Assembly (NCBI GenBank): GCA_003022565.1
Contig: PXTN01000074.1
Location: 1-49,641, forward strand
DNA length: 49,641 nucleotides
Reading direction: 5' to 3'
Source of the DNA: Bacteroidetes bacterium QS_3_64_15
GTDB taxonomy: Bacteria > Bacteroidota > Rhodothermia > Rhodothermales > Salinibacteraceae
This document shows positions 29,973 to 38,656 of the stretch, piece after piece. The position numbers were made by a program, and so were the translations under genes. The first letter of the stretch is position 1. Each line of letters begins with the position of its first letter. The notes under the pieces are model-generated. The model was not told the origin of the DNA. It was given only the letters and a program-made list of their open reading frames with translations, and did not search any database.

Positions 29973-30629
29973 ATGCCTTCGCCCTACTCCAAGGAGGACT
30001 GGAAAGCCCGCATTGAGCCGCACCTCTCAACTTCGCTCCGCGCCGTGAGTGACGACATCACGCGCACGGACGTGATACAGGAGTGGCTGCACAACGCCTC
30101 CATGGAGGCGGCCGAGGGCCTGGGCCAGGTTTCAGGGATGCAGGCCAACATGCAGGGCTACATGCGAATGATGAACGCGCTCGAGAACCGCTTTCCCGAA
30201 CTCCTCGCCGCGGTGGAGGACCTCACCGGCGGATGCGGACACGTGGATCTGCACTGGCGGCCAACAAACCCAAACTTTAGCCGGGTGGAGGTGGCCTTCA
30301 ACCGGGACTTCTCGGTGGACCTGTTCGTGCGGCTGGAGGGACTCACGACGAAAGCCACCCGATCTGCGATCGACACCGTGGCGGAGACGCTGCCCGACGG
30401 GTCTCCCTTCCCCAATCGTCCGAACACGGCCACTGGCCTGGTGGGCTACGACGGCTCGTGCCTGGGGGTGCGGGTGCGCGAGCACCTCGCCGACGATGGA
30501 CAGGGCCGGTACCGCACCGTGACGCTCCTGCCGGAGGACGAGGACGACGTCAATCTCCGCTCCCTGCAGGACGCCGCGCGCCGCCTCTGTCAGGTCTTGG
30601 CCCCGGCCGATTCGTCGTCGGGGGGCTGA
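29973..30629 (+). CDS. hypothetical protein
   Basis: 218 aa ORF with credible composition; no family recognised. Confidence 0.65.
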   Translation: MPSPYSKEDWKARIEPHLSTSLRAVSDDITRTDVIQEWLHNASMEAAEGLGQVSGMQANMQGYMRMMNALENRFPELLAAVEDLTGGCGHVDLHWRPTNPNFSRVEVAFNRDFSVDLFVRLEGLTTKATRSAIDTVAETLPDGSPFPNRPNTATGLVGYDGSCLGVRVREHLADDGQGRYRTVTLLPEDEDDVNLRSLQDAARRLCQVLAPADSSSGG

Positions 30630-31072
30630 TCGTCCGGGGCGCCCGACGCGGCCGGCAGGGCGGCGACCTCGTCGACGCCGCGGATGGCCCACCCCTCCTC
30701 CCCATCGTCGGCGGCAAACCAGAGGCGAGCCCCCGGCTGTAGGAACTCGCTCAGAAACTGGACGAACCGTTTGGGGGCGACGTTGGCCGGCACTTCGTCG
30801 CTCGCTAGTTCGAGCACGTCGTCGCGAAGGCGAAAGTAGCCGAGGGCGAAGGGAAGTGGGCCCTCGGTCTCCGTGCTCAGTTCGTCTCGGTACACCTGAC
30901 TTGCCTCCCGAAGCGACTGGATGAGCTCGACGGTGAGCCATTGTTTTTCGCGTCCCGCGATGAGGCGGTGGTGGCGCCGCTCGAACATCTTGAGCACCAG
31001 ATTCTCGAGCGTGTCGCGCCGCTCGGGGCGGACGGTCGTGTTCTCGACGCGACAGCGATAGCGGTCGGGCAT
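30590..31072 (-). CDS. hypothetical protein, tail-to-tail overlap with preceding CDS
   Basis: MPDRYRCRVENTTVRPERRDTLENLVLKMFERRHHRL...; no family recognised. Confidence 0.6.
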   Translation of the reverse strand: MPDRYRCRVENTTVRPERRDTLENLVLKMFERRHHRLIAGREKQWLTVELIQSLREASQVYRDELSTETEGPLPFALGYFRLRDDVLELASDEVPANVAPKRFVQFLSEFLQPGARLWFAADDGEEGWAIRGVDEVAALPAASGAPDDQPPDDESAGAKT

Positions 31073-31189
31073 GGGGACCTCGCAACAGGTTCGCAATCAC
31101 CGGTTTCCCCCGGCTCTACAGCTCCGGTGCGCCGTACAGAAGGGGGGGCCGATGCGTTCCTGCCCTCCCTCCATCTACGTTCCCATTCA

Positions 31190-32248
31190 ATGGACACAGT
31201 CACGCAAATTACACTGGGCGCCGCCGTCGGCGAGGCGATCGCCGGACGCGAGGCGGGAGGCAAGGCCCCGCTCTGGGGCGCCTTCTTCGGCTTGCTGCCA
31301 GACCTGGACGTGCTGGCCAACCCCTTCCTGACGGAGGTGCAGGCCCTTACCCTGCACCGAAGCGTCACGCACTCGCTGCTCTTCACAGCCCTGGTCACCC
31401 TGGGGGCTGCCGCGGGCCTTCGGCGCCTCCATCGCGGGTCGTCGGTCTCGGCGGGGCGGTGGGGCGCGCTGGTATTCGCGGCGCTCCTCACCCACGTGGG
31501 GCTCGACTGCCTCACGACGTACGGCACACAGGTCTTCTGGCCGTTCAGCGACTATCCTGTCATTTACGGGACCATCTTCATCATCGACCCCCTGTACACG
31601 ATTCCCCTGGCGACGGGGCTGCTGGTGTCACTCCGGTGGACCCCCACCGCACGGAGGCGACGGTGGGCCAACTACGCGGGCCTCGCGCTGAGCTCGGCGT
31701 ACCTGCTCTGGACGGTCGTCAACAAGCAGCATGTGAGCCAGGTGTTTGCCGGCGCGCTTAACAGGACCGCGCCCAAATACGAGCGCGTGTTCACGGCCCC
31801 CACTCCCTTCAACAACCTGCTCTGGCAGGGCATCGCCGAGGCCGACGACGGCTATTACATCGGCTTCTATTCGCTGCTGGACGACGATCAGTCGATTGAT
31901 TTCCGACACGTGCCGAAGCGCCACGACCTGCTGGGCGACGCTCGAGAGAATCCCGTCGTCCAGCGGTTGCGTCACTTCTCGCGGGGCTATTACATCGTCC
32001 GCCGCACGCCCGACGGAGGCCTTCGGATCCATGATCTCCGCTTCGGCCGCAACGATCTGGGGCTGACCTCCAACGGCCAGTACCTATTCACGTACCGCCT
32101 GCAGGAGGGGCCGGACGGGCGCATCGTGGGCATGCGGCGCAAGGAGCCGCCCCTTCGAGTCACGCGCCCGCTCCTTCGCAAATTCGTGGCCCGGATCCAG
32201 GGCCAAACGGAGGGTGTGCCGCCCACTCCAGATGCAAATTCCGAGTAA
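31190..32248 (+). CDS. YdjM-like membrane-bound metal-dependent hydrolase
   Basis: MDTVTQITLGAAVGEAIAG...LLPDLDVL...HRSVTHSLLF...THVGLDCLTTYG. Confidence 0.9.
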   Translation: MDTVTQITLGAAVGEAIAGREAGGKAPLWGAFFGLLPDLDVLANPFLTEVQALTLHRSVTHSLLFTALVTLGAAAGLRRLHRGSSVSAGRWGALVFAALLTHVGLDCLTTYGTQVFWPFSDYPVIYGTIFIIDPLYTIPLATGLLVSLRWTPTARRRRWANYAGLALSSAYLLWTVVNKQHVSQVFAGALNRTAPKYERVFTAPTPFNNLLWQGIAEADDGYYIGFYSLLDDDQSIDFRHVPKRHDLLGDARENPVVQRLRHFSRGYYIVRRTPDGGLRIHDLRFGRNDLGLTSNGQYLFTYRLQEGPDGRIVGMRRKEPPLRVTRPLLRKFVARIQGQTEGVPPTPDANSE

Positions 32249-32360
32249 CTGGACCGTTTCCTTGTTGCGTGAGGCGGTCCAAAATTGATACTTCCCCTTC
32301 CGCCTCAGTACCTTCAGGGCAGTTTCGAGTTTACCCTCCGCCGCACCTGCCTTCCAGCCT

Positions 32361-33206
32361 ATGAATGATTTCCGCGCTCAAGACTATTTGAACGCCGAGA
32401 CGATCCAGCTGCTCGGCTTGTATGTCCTCAGCATCGTTGCATTCATTCTCATCCTCATCGCGGGGTGGTACGCGGCCAGCTGGGCCCGCAACGCGATCCG
32501 CGGTCAGCTCGATCGGCCAACGATCGACAGCACCCTGACAAAGTTTGCGGGCAACTTTGCGTTCTATGCCATCCTTCTCCTGGCCATTTTTGCTGGCCTA
32601 GAGACGGTGGGTGTCGAAACCGCCAGCTTCGTCGCGGTGCTCGCCGCCGCGGGATTCGCGGTGGGGCTCGCCCTGCAGGGCACACTCGCCAACTTCGCGG
32701 CCGGCATTATGCTGCTCATTTTCCGGCCCTTCAAGATCGGCGACTACGTCGAGATCGCCGATGAGAAAGGCTTTGTGCGGGACATCTCCCTCCTTTTTAC
32801 CCGCATCACGACGCGCGGGAACCGTCTCATTATCGTTCCGAACGACGATATCTTCGGGTCCACCATCGAAAACATCTTCGCCAAAGACCCCATCCGCGTC
32901 GACTGTGACGTGGGCACCGATTACCCGGCGGATATCGACGCCACCCGCGAGGTGCTTTTGGAGGCCGCCCGAAGTGTGGAGGACCGCGTCGAGGACAGGG
33001 GCGTGCAGGCCGCCCTCAAAGGCCTGGGCGACTCGTCGATCGCCTGGCAGGTGCGCGTCTGGGCTACGCCCGACGATTACTTCCGCCTCCGCCAGGAGCT
33101 AGCCCGGCAGGTCAAATACAAGCTGGACGAAGCCGAGATTGGCATTCCCTACCCGCAGATGGACGTGCATCTCGACGAACTGAACGGCGAGCCCGAGGCG
33201 GAGTAG
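32361..33206 (+). CDS. small-conductance mechanosensitive channel (MscS family)
   Basis: VGLALQGTLANFAAGIMLLIFRPFKIGDYVEI; IIVPNDDIFGSTIENI. Confidence 0.95.
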   Translation: MNDFRAQDYLNAETIQLLGLYVLSIVAFILILIAGWYAASWARNAIRGQLDRPTIDSTLTKFAGNFAFYAILLLAIFAGLETVGVETASFVAVLAAAGFAVGLALQGTLANFAAGIMLLIFRPFKIGDYVEIADEKGFVRDISLLFTRITTRGNRLIIVPNDDIFGSTIENIFAKDPIRVDCDVGTDYPADIDATREVLLEAARSVEDRVEDRGVQAALKGLGDSSIAWQVRVWATPDDYFRLRQELARQVKYKLDEAEIGIPYPQMDVHLDELNGEPEAE

Positions 33207-33325
33207 TCCCCGTCGCGTGTGTCCTTTCCGGAAAGTGCCCGCCCTGGAGGAACGTGCAACGGGTCGTACGCTAGGAGTGGCTGAACCTGCTCACCATCCT
33301 CTTTCAACAGACGGATTCCAACGAT

Positions 33326-33751
33326 ATGCCTACACGCTCTGCGGACGCTACCTGGACGGACAACCTCTCCGATGGCAACGGCACCATGACGCTCGAAAGC
33401 GGCGCCTACGAGGGCGCCTACTCGTTCCGCTCCCGCTTCGAAGACGGCGCCGGTTCGAACCCGGAAGAGCTGATTGCCGCGGCCCACGCCGGCTGCTACT
33501 CCATGGCCCTCTCCAACGTGTTGGACGAGGCGGGATACGATCCCGAAGCGGTCAACACCACCGCGGACGTGACGCTCCGCATGGTCGACGAGGAGCCCAC
33601 GATTACAGGCATTCACCTGAACACGGAGGCGACCGTTCCCGACATCGACGACGACACGTTTCAGGAGCACGCCGAGGCGGCCAAGGAGGGCTGTCCAGTG
33701 TCGAAGGCGCTCACGGGAACCGAGATCACCCTCGACGCGAGCCTCGCCTAA
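33326..33751 (+). CDS. OsmC/Ohr family protein
   Basis: GSNPEELIAAAHAGCYSMALSNVL; CPVSKALTGTEITLDA. Confidence 0.93.
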   Translation: MPTRSADATWTDNLSDGNGTMTLESGAYEGAYSFRSRFEDGAGSNPEELIAAAHAGCYSMALSNVLDEAGYDPEAVNTTADVTLRMVDEEPTITGIHLNTEATVPDIDDDTFQEHAEAAKEGCPVSKALTGTEITLDASLA

Positions 33752-33938
33752 CCGAGCCTCCTCCCAGACCTAGCCCAGTGTTCTCGCAAGAGGCGTAGCG
33801 AGGCACAAGAGGCGGTTCACAATGCCATGTCCGCACCGCAGGCGATGCCACGCATCGTCGAGGAATAAACGTGAGCAGATTGAGCCGCCGCTGACGCCGC
33901 AGTAGCGTCCCATGAGAAATCCGGGGTAGCCGATCAGG

Positions 33939-33966
33939 CCCTGGATCCTCGCGTGAGGATCCGGGG
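33939..33966. terminator. strong hairpin between convergent genes (no U-tract)
   Basis: CCCTGGATCCTC-GCGT-GAGGATCCGGGG, 12-bp stem with one T.G. Confidence 0.5.
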
Positions 33967-33981
33967 CGTTGGTCTGTGGAC

Positions 33982-34965
33982 CTACGAAACGACCTGTAGG
34001 ACGATCTTGCCAGCATTCTCGTTGTTCTCCATGCGGCGGTGGGCGTCGGCCACCTCGGTCCAGTCGTAGGTCGAATCAATGACAGGGCGGATCCGCCCAT
34101 CCACAAATTCCGGCAGCACGTTGCTCGCGAACTCCTGCGTGAGCTGGATTTTGTAATCGAGGCTGCGGTTGCGAAGGGTGGTGGCGAGCAGGTGGGCGCG
34201 CTTGGCCATCAGGCCGCGCAGGCTCACCTTCTCGACCGTGCTTCCGCCCAGGGTGGCGAGCAGAACGATTCGCCCGTCCATAGCCAGGGACGCCACGTTC
34301 TTGTGAAAGTAGGGGGCGCCGATGAAGTCGAGGACGATGTAGACCCCCTCCCCGTTCGTCTGATCCTCGACCTGGGCAGCAAAATCTTCCGACTCGTAGT
34401 CGATGGTCGCCTCCGCCCCGAGGTCGCGGCACACCTTATGTTTTGGGGCCGAGGCGGTGATGTACGGGTGGGCGCCCGCCTCTTTGGCGAGCTGGATGGC
34501 CGCGGTGCCCACGCCACTGGCCCCGGCGTGGACGAGCACCTCGTGGCCGCTCTGCATCCCACCCAGCCAGTGCAGGGCCTGATAGGCCGTCAGGAAGACC
34601 TCCGGAATCGCCGCAGCCTCTTGCATCGAGAGGCCCGGCGGCACGGCCATAAGCAGGTCCTCGTGAACGACGACCTGCTCGGCGTAGCCGCCCCCCGCAA
34701 GCAGCGAACATACGCGGTCTCCCTCGTGCCAGTCGACGACCCGGTCGCCGGCCTCTTCCACCACGCCGGCCATTTCGAGCCCGAGGATGGGCGAGGCGCC
34801 GTCGGGCGGCGGGTAGTGCCCGCGGCGCTGGAACGTGTCGGCGCGGTTGAGGGCAGTGGCGTGTACCCGCACCCGCACCTCGTTGGGGCCGGGCGACGGG
34901 GTGGGCACCTCCCCAATCGTCATGTGCTCGGGATCGCCGGGTTCAGGGACGCGAACGGCGCGCAC
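33982..34965 (-). CDS. zinc-type NADPH:quinone oxidoreductase (MDR family); probable GTG start, ORF extends to 35031
   Basis: ALNRADTFQRRGHYPPPDGASPILGLEMAGVV; VLVHAGASGVGTAAIQLAKEAGA. Confidence 0.9.
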   Translation of the reverse strand: MRAVRVPEPGDPEHMTIGEVPTPSPGPNEVRVRVHATALNRADTFQRRGHYPPPDGASPILGLEMAGVVEEAGDRVVDWHEGDRVCSLLAGGGYAEQVVVHEDLLMAVPPGLSMQEAAAIPEVFLTAYQALHWLGGMQSGHEVLVHAGASGVGTAAIQLAKEAGAHPYITASAPKHKVCRDLGAEATIDYESEDFAAQVEDQTNGEGVYIVLDFIGAPYFHKNVASLAMDGRIVLLATLGGSTVEKVSLRGLMAKRAHLLATTLRNRSLDYKIQLTQEFASNVLPEFVDGRIRPVIDSTYDWTEVADAHRRMENNENAGKIVLQVVS

Positions 34966-34999
34966 GGGTTGGACGAATTGGCTGATTGAGGTCGGTCTT

Positions 35000-35161
35000 A
35001 GAGTCTGTTTTGATTTTGGGTCGGATCGCAAGAGCGAGAATTGACGGAGCGAAAATCGCCCCCTGGACGAGACCTGTAGTGGGGCTACCGGTTGAGTGAA
35101 GGGGCGATTTGCAGCCCGTCAAGGCCGCTCGGAGCCCGAGAGAGAAATTAAAACAGACTCT
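35000..35161. repeat. structured inverted-repeat element E2
   Basis: Outer arms AGAGTCTGTTTT (35000-35011)/AAAACAGACTCT (35150-35161); inner stem around TTGACGG...AAATCGCCCC / GGGGCGATTT...CCGTCAA; core CCTGTAGTGGGGCTACCGGTTGAGTGAAG (35073-35101). Confidence 0.88.
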
Positions 35162-36258
35162 TAAAGCTCGATTCGAGCCCCGTTCTTGCGGGACGACTCC
35201 ATGATGGCGTTCACGATTCGGATGTCGGCTAAGCCCTCCTCGCCGGGGACGAGGGGCGACTCGTCGTTCTTGATGGCGCGGGCGTCGTCGTCCATCTGCC
35301 GCGCCTGCTGGTCGCGGCCGCTGGGCCGGAGCCGGGTGCCGTCGCTGGTCTCTCCCCGCACGCCCGAGTACGACTGGAAGGGCCGCAGCCGGCACCACCC
35401 GTCGGCGTACGTCACGTCGAGGTAATTCGTCGACTTGCCAAAGCTGGTCTCGCCCTTCGCGAGTACGCCGTCCGGAAATTCCAGCGTGAACTCGGCAAAC
35501 TCGGGCACCTCGCTGTACATCTCCTCCCGCTCGGACCACGTGCGGCCCGTCACGGCGATCGGCTCCATGCCAGCGGCGTAGCGGGCCGCGTTGATCGGAT
35601 AGACGCCCATGTCGTAGAGGGTCCCGCCGCCCAGCTCCGCGTCGCGGCGCCAGTTGCCGGGGTCGGGATGGGCGCCGTCGTAGCCCGCCCCGGTCTCCAC
35701 TTTCTGCACGGCTCCGTACGGTTCCTCCTCCGCGTAGCGCATGACCGACCGGTTGTTCGGCTCGTGCTGCAGCCGGTAGCCGATGGTGAGCTGCACCCCG
35801 TTCGCGGCGGCGGCGGCGATCATGGCCCGGCACTCCGCGACGTCCATCGCCATCGGCTTCTCGCACCAGACGTGCTTGCCCGCCTTTGCGGCCTTAATCG
35901 CGTCGCGGGCATGGACCCCCGTCGGCGTCACAATGTAGACGACGTCGAGGTCGTCGTTATTCGCAATCTCGGGCAGGGTCTCGTAGGTATAGACGTTGGC
36001 GTCCGGGATGTCGTATTTCTGCTGCCACCGCGGAATCTTCGCGGGGGTGCCGGTGACAATTCCCTGCAGCTCGCAGTGCTCAGTCTGCTGAAGGGCGGGC
36101 GCCAGCTGCCCCCCGGCGTAGCGGCCGAGGCCGCAGAGCGCCACGCCGAGGGTCTCGTTGCGACGGGGCAGAAGCACTGATGGAACGCCGACGGTGGACG
36201 CAGCGGCGAGGGAACCGGCCTGCTTCAAAAACTCGCGTCGGGACGGGCGTCGGGGCAT
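35161..36258 (-). CDS. Gfo/Idh/MocA family oxidoreductase with Tat-type leader
   Basis: RRPSRREFLKQAGSLAAAS; GVALCGLGRYA; VWCEKPMAMDVAE. Confidence 0.92.
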   Translation of the reverse strand: MPRRPSRREFLKQAGSLAAASTVGVPSVLLPRRNETLGVALCGLGRYAGGQLAPALQQTEHCELQGIVTGTPAKIPRWQQKYDIPDANVYTYETLPEIANNDDLDVVYIVTPTGVHARDAIKAAKAGKHVWCEKPMAMDVAECRAMIAAAAANGVQLTIGYRLQHEPNNRSVMRYAEEEPYGAVQKVETGAGYDGAHPDPGNWRRDAELGGGTLYDMGVYPINAARYAAGMEPIAVTGRTWSEREEMYSEVPEFAEFTLEFPDGVLAKGETSFGKSTNYLDVTYADGWCRLRPFQSYSGVRGETSDGTRLRPSGRDQQARQMDDDARAIKNDESPLVPGEEGLADIRIVNAIMESSRKNGARIEL

Positions 36259-36773
36259 AGTGGATACGGACTGACTGATACAATACGCGCAACTACGACT
36301 CGGGGAGCAGAACGCCTTCGCGGGTCGGTCAAATTCAACTGCGATGGACGGTGACAATATGCGAATCAGGCGAACGAGGCGCCCCGGGCGGAACTTGGCA
36401 CCGGCCCATCGTCAGTTGTCATTATGCTGCGTCGTTTGAGGCGAGATCTCCCCGGTTCGTCTCTGACGGAACGTGCCGGTCAGATGGTCCAACCCGGGCC
36501 ACACGACAGCAACGGTTCCGACGAATGCAGCTCCGCCTACAACTTGATCAAGAAATTGTCGAAAAACGCGCTGCGCCAGGTTCGGTCCGGCCACCGTCAC
36601 AGCCTCTGGTTCAACGGGTTGTGCTGCCTTCGTAAGTCGTTCCGTCGTCGGCCCTGGGCGGTCGGACATCGCAGAGGACCTCCAGGAAGACGGCGTACTT
36701 CATACTGTGACCGTCATGTTCTGGGCCGCAACGTCGGCGGACGCCCGATGGCGGACCGTCCGAGTCTCGTCGT

Positions 36774-37436
36774 TCACTCCGCGCGCTGGACGGAGACCCG
36801 CAGCGGTTCCAAGCCCTCGCCGACGGCCTCAAGCACGTCGCCGTCCTGCACGGAACCGACCCCGGAGGGGGTGCCCGTAAAGAGCAGATCCCCGGGCATT
36901 AGGGTAAAAATTTGCGAGCAGTAGTGCACGAGCTCGCGCACCGGGAACATGAGGGCGCTGGTGCTGGCGTCCTGACGCACCGTCTCGTTCACCGAGAGGC
37001 GCAGCGAGAGATCCTGCGGATCCTGGACGTTCGCGGCAGATGTGATCGGCCCGAGCGGGGCAAACGTGTCAAAGCCCTTCGCGACCGACCAGGGATGCCG
37101 GCGCTGCTTTGCGGCGGACTGCAGATCGCGCGCCGTCATGTCGAGCCCCAGCGCATAGCCGGCGACGTGGTCGAGGGCCCGATCGCGAGCAATGTGTTTT
37201 CCCCTCGTGCCGATGACAGCCACGAGCTCCACCTCATGATGCACGTCCTGAGACTGAGGCGGAAGGCGAACGGCCTCGCCAGTCCGGATGAGCGCGGTGG
37301 CGGGCTTCAGGAAGACCATTGGGGCCTCCGGCACGTCCCGGTCCATTTCCGCAGCGTGGTCGGCGTAGTTTCGACCGATGCAGAGGAGCTTTCCAACGTG
37401 AACGGGATCCGGGCGCTCGGGGAGAGAGATCTTCAT
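36774..37436 (-). CDS. fumarylacetoacetate hydrolase family protein
   Basis: CIGRNYADHAAEM; PMVFLKPATALI; HHEVELVAVIG; LLFTGTPSGVGSV. Confidence 0.92.
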   Translation of the reverse strand: MKISLPERPDPVHVGKLLCIGRNYADHAAEMDRDVPEAPMVFLKPATALIRTGEAVRLPPQSQDVHHEVELVAVIGTRGKHIARDRALDHVAGYALGLDMTARDLQSAAKQRRHPWSVAKGFDTFAPLGPITSAANVQDPQDLSLRLSVNETVRQDASTSALMFPVRELVHYCSQIFTLMPGDLLFTGTPSGVGSVQDGDVLEAVGEGLEPLRVSVQRAE

Positions 37437-37570
37437 GCGAAACGGAAGGGGGAGGGGGTGATGAGTGGGAACGGATGAGCGGTCGTTGCGTGGCTTAGCT
37501 TTGGCACGAAATTGAGAACGGTCACTCTCGCGTCGGTACCCAATCCGGCGCTCCAAAGCAGAGCCCTATT

Positions 37571-38041
37571 ATGTACGCAGTTGTTGACGTTAAAGACAAG
37601 CAATTCAAGATCCGCGAGGACGATACCCTATACGTCCCCTACCATTCAGAGGCCGATGCCGACCAGGAGTTGACCCTGGACCGGGTCCTCCTCGTCTCCG
37701 ATGGGGACGGCGACGTCACTCTCGGCACGCCCACGGTCGAGGACGCTTTGGTGGAAGCGCGCGTGCTGGAGCACGTAAAGGGGGATAAGGTGATCGTGTT
37801 CAAGAAGAAACGGCGCAAGCGGTACCGCGTTAAGAAAGGGCACCGTCAGCAATACACACAGATTCAAATCGAGTCTCTGAATCTGAACGGGGCGTCGGCC
37901 CCCTCCGAGGCGGCCGCGGAGGAGACCGAGGCGGAGGATACGTCCGAGGAGCCGGAATCCGGCGATACGGAGGACGCTCCCGACGAGCCGGACGCGTCCG
38001 CAGAGCCGGAGGCGCCGGAGACCGATCCCAATGAGGCGTAA
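37571..38041 (+). CDS. rplU: 50S ribosomal protein L21 with acidic C-terminal extension
   Basis: MYAVVDVKDKQFKIREDD...KVIVFKKKRRKRYRVKKGHRQQYTQIQIESL; followed by L27. Confidence 0.96.
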   Translation: MYAVVDVKDKQFKIREDDTLYVPYHSEADADQELTLDRVLLVSDGDGDVTLGTPTVEDALVEARVLEHVKGDKVIVFKKKRRKRYRVKKGHRQQYTQIQIESLNLNGASAPSEAAAEETEAEDTSEEPESGDTEDAPDEPDASAEPEAPETDPNEA

Positions 38042-38092
38042 CCCTGCGCCCCTTGCCGCACTGATCTGCGAACCAAACACTGAAAGGTTGTC

Positions 38093-38353
38093 ATGGCTCA
38101 CAAGAAAGCAATGGGGTCGACGGAGAACACGCGCGACTCCAACCCCAGCTATCTCGGCGTAAAAGCGTACGGCGGAGAATTCGTGCACTCTGGAAGCATT
38201 ATCGTTCGCCAACGGGGCACCAAGTTTCACCCCGGGCACAACGTCGGCCGTGGGAGCGACGACACGCTCTTTGCAAAGGACCACGGCGTCGTGAAGTTTT
38301 CCCGGAGCGGCGGCGACCGGAAGTACGTGCACATCGTGCCTGAGGAGGCATAA
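38093..38353 (+). CDS. rpmA: 50S ribosomal protein L27
   Basis: [48 protein letters not shown]. Confidence 0.97.
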   Translation: MAHKKAMGSTENTRDSNPSYLGVKAYGGEFVHSGSIIVRQRGTKFHPGHNVGRGSDDTLFAKDHGVVKFSRSGGDRKYVHIVPEEA

Positions 38354-38380
38354 CCTGCTCGTCCCATTCTGCTCCGCAGC

Positions 38381-38416
38381 AAAGCTCCTTCCGCCGTCGC
38401 GTGGAAGGAGCTTTTT
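38381..38416 (+). terminator. Rho-independent terminator after rpmA
   Basis: AAAGCTCCTTCC...GGAAGGAGCTTTTT. Confidence 0.9.
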
Positions 38417-38656
38417 GCGTCTGGGCCTGTAGGGCCAGACTCCTTTTCGCCTCGTCGAGTGCCCACACGGGAGACGACGGACGGAAGGCACCCGGCATGC
38501 CTTTCGGCGAGTCTCCCCGAAGGCGCGGGGCCCACGACCACAGGTCGTCGTCCGTTCGGCGAGCAGGCCCAGAGATGTTGGCGCACTACCCCGCCACGGC
38601 GACAGCGGGAGTGGTGCGCCCCCCTCGAGGAGACACTCATCGGCCAACAGGTCGTC

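Noticed and set aside
32270-32307. TGAGGCGG...CCGCCTCA hairpin between the YdjM-like and MscS genes
   Set aside because: 8-bp stem with a loop over 20 nt and no T-tract; too weak to call as a terminator.
36412-36669. 85-aa minus-strand ORF
   Set aside because: No recognisable domain; neighbouring frames equally open, so coding is not supported.
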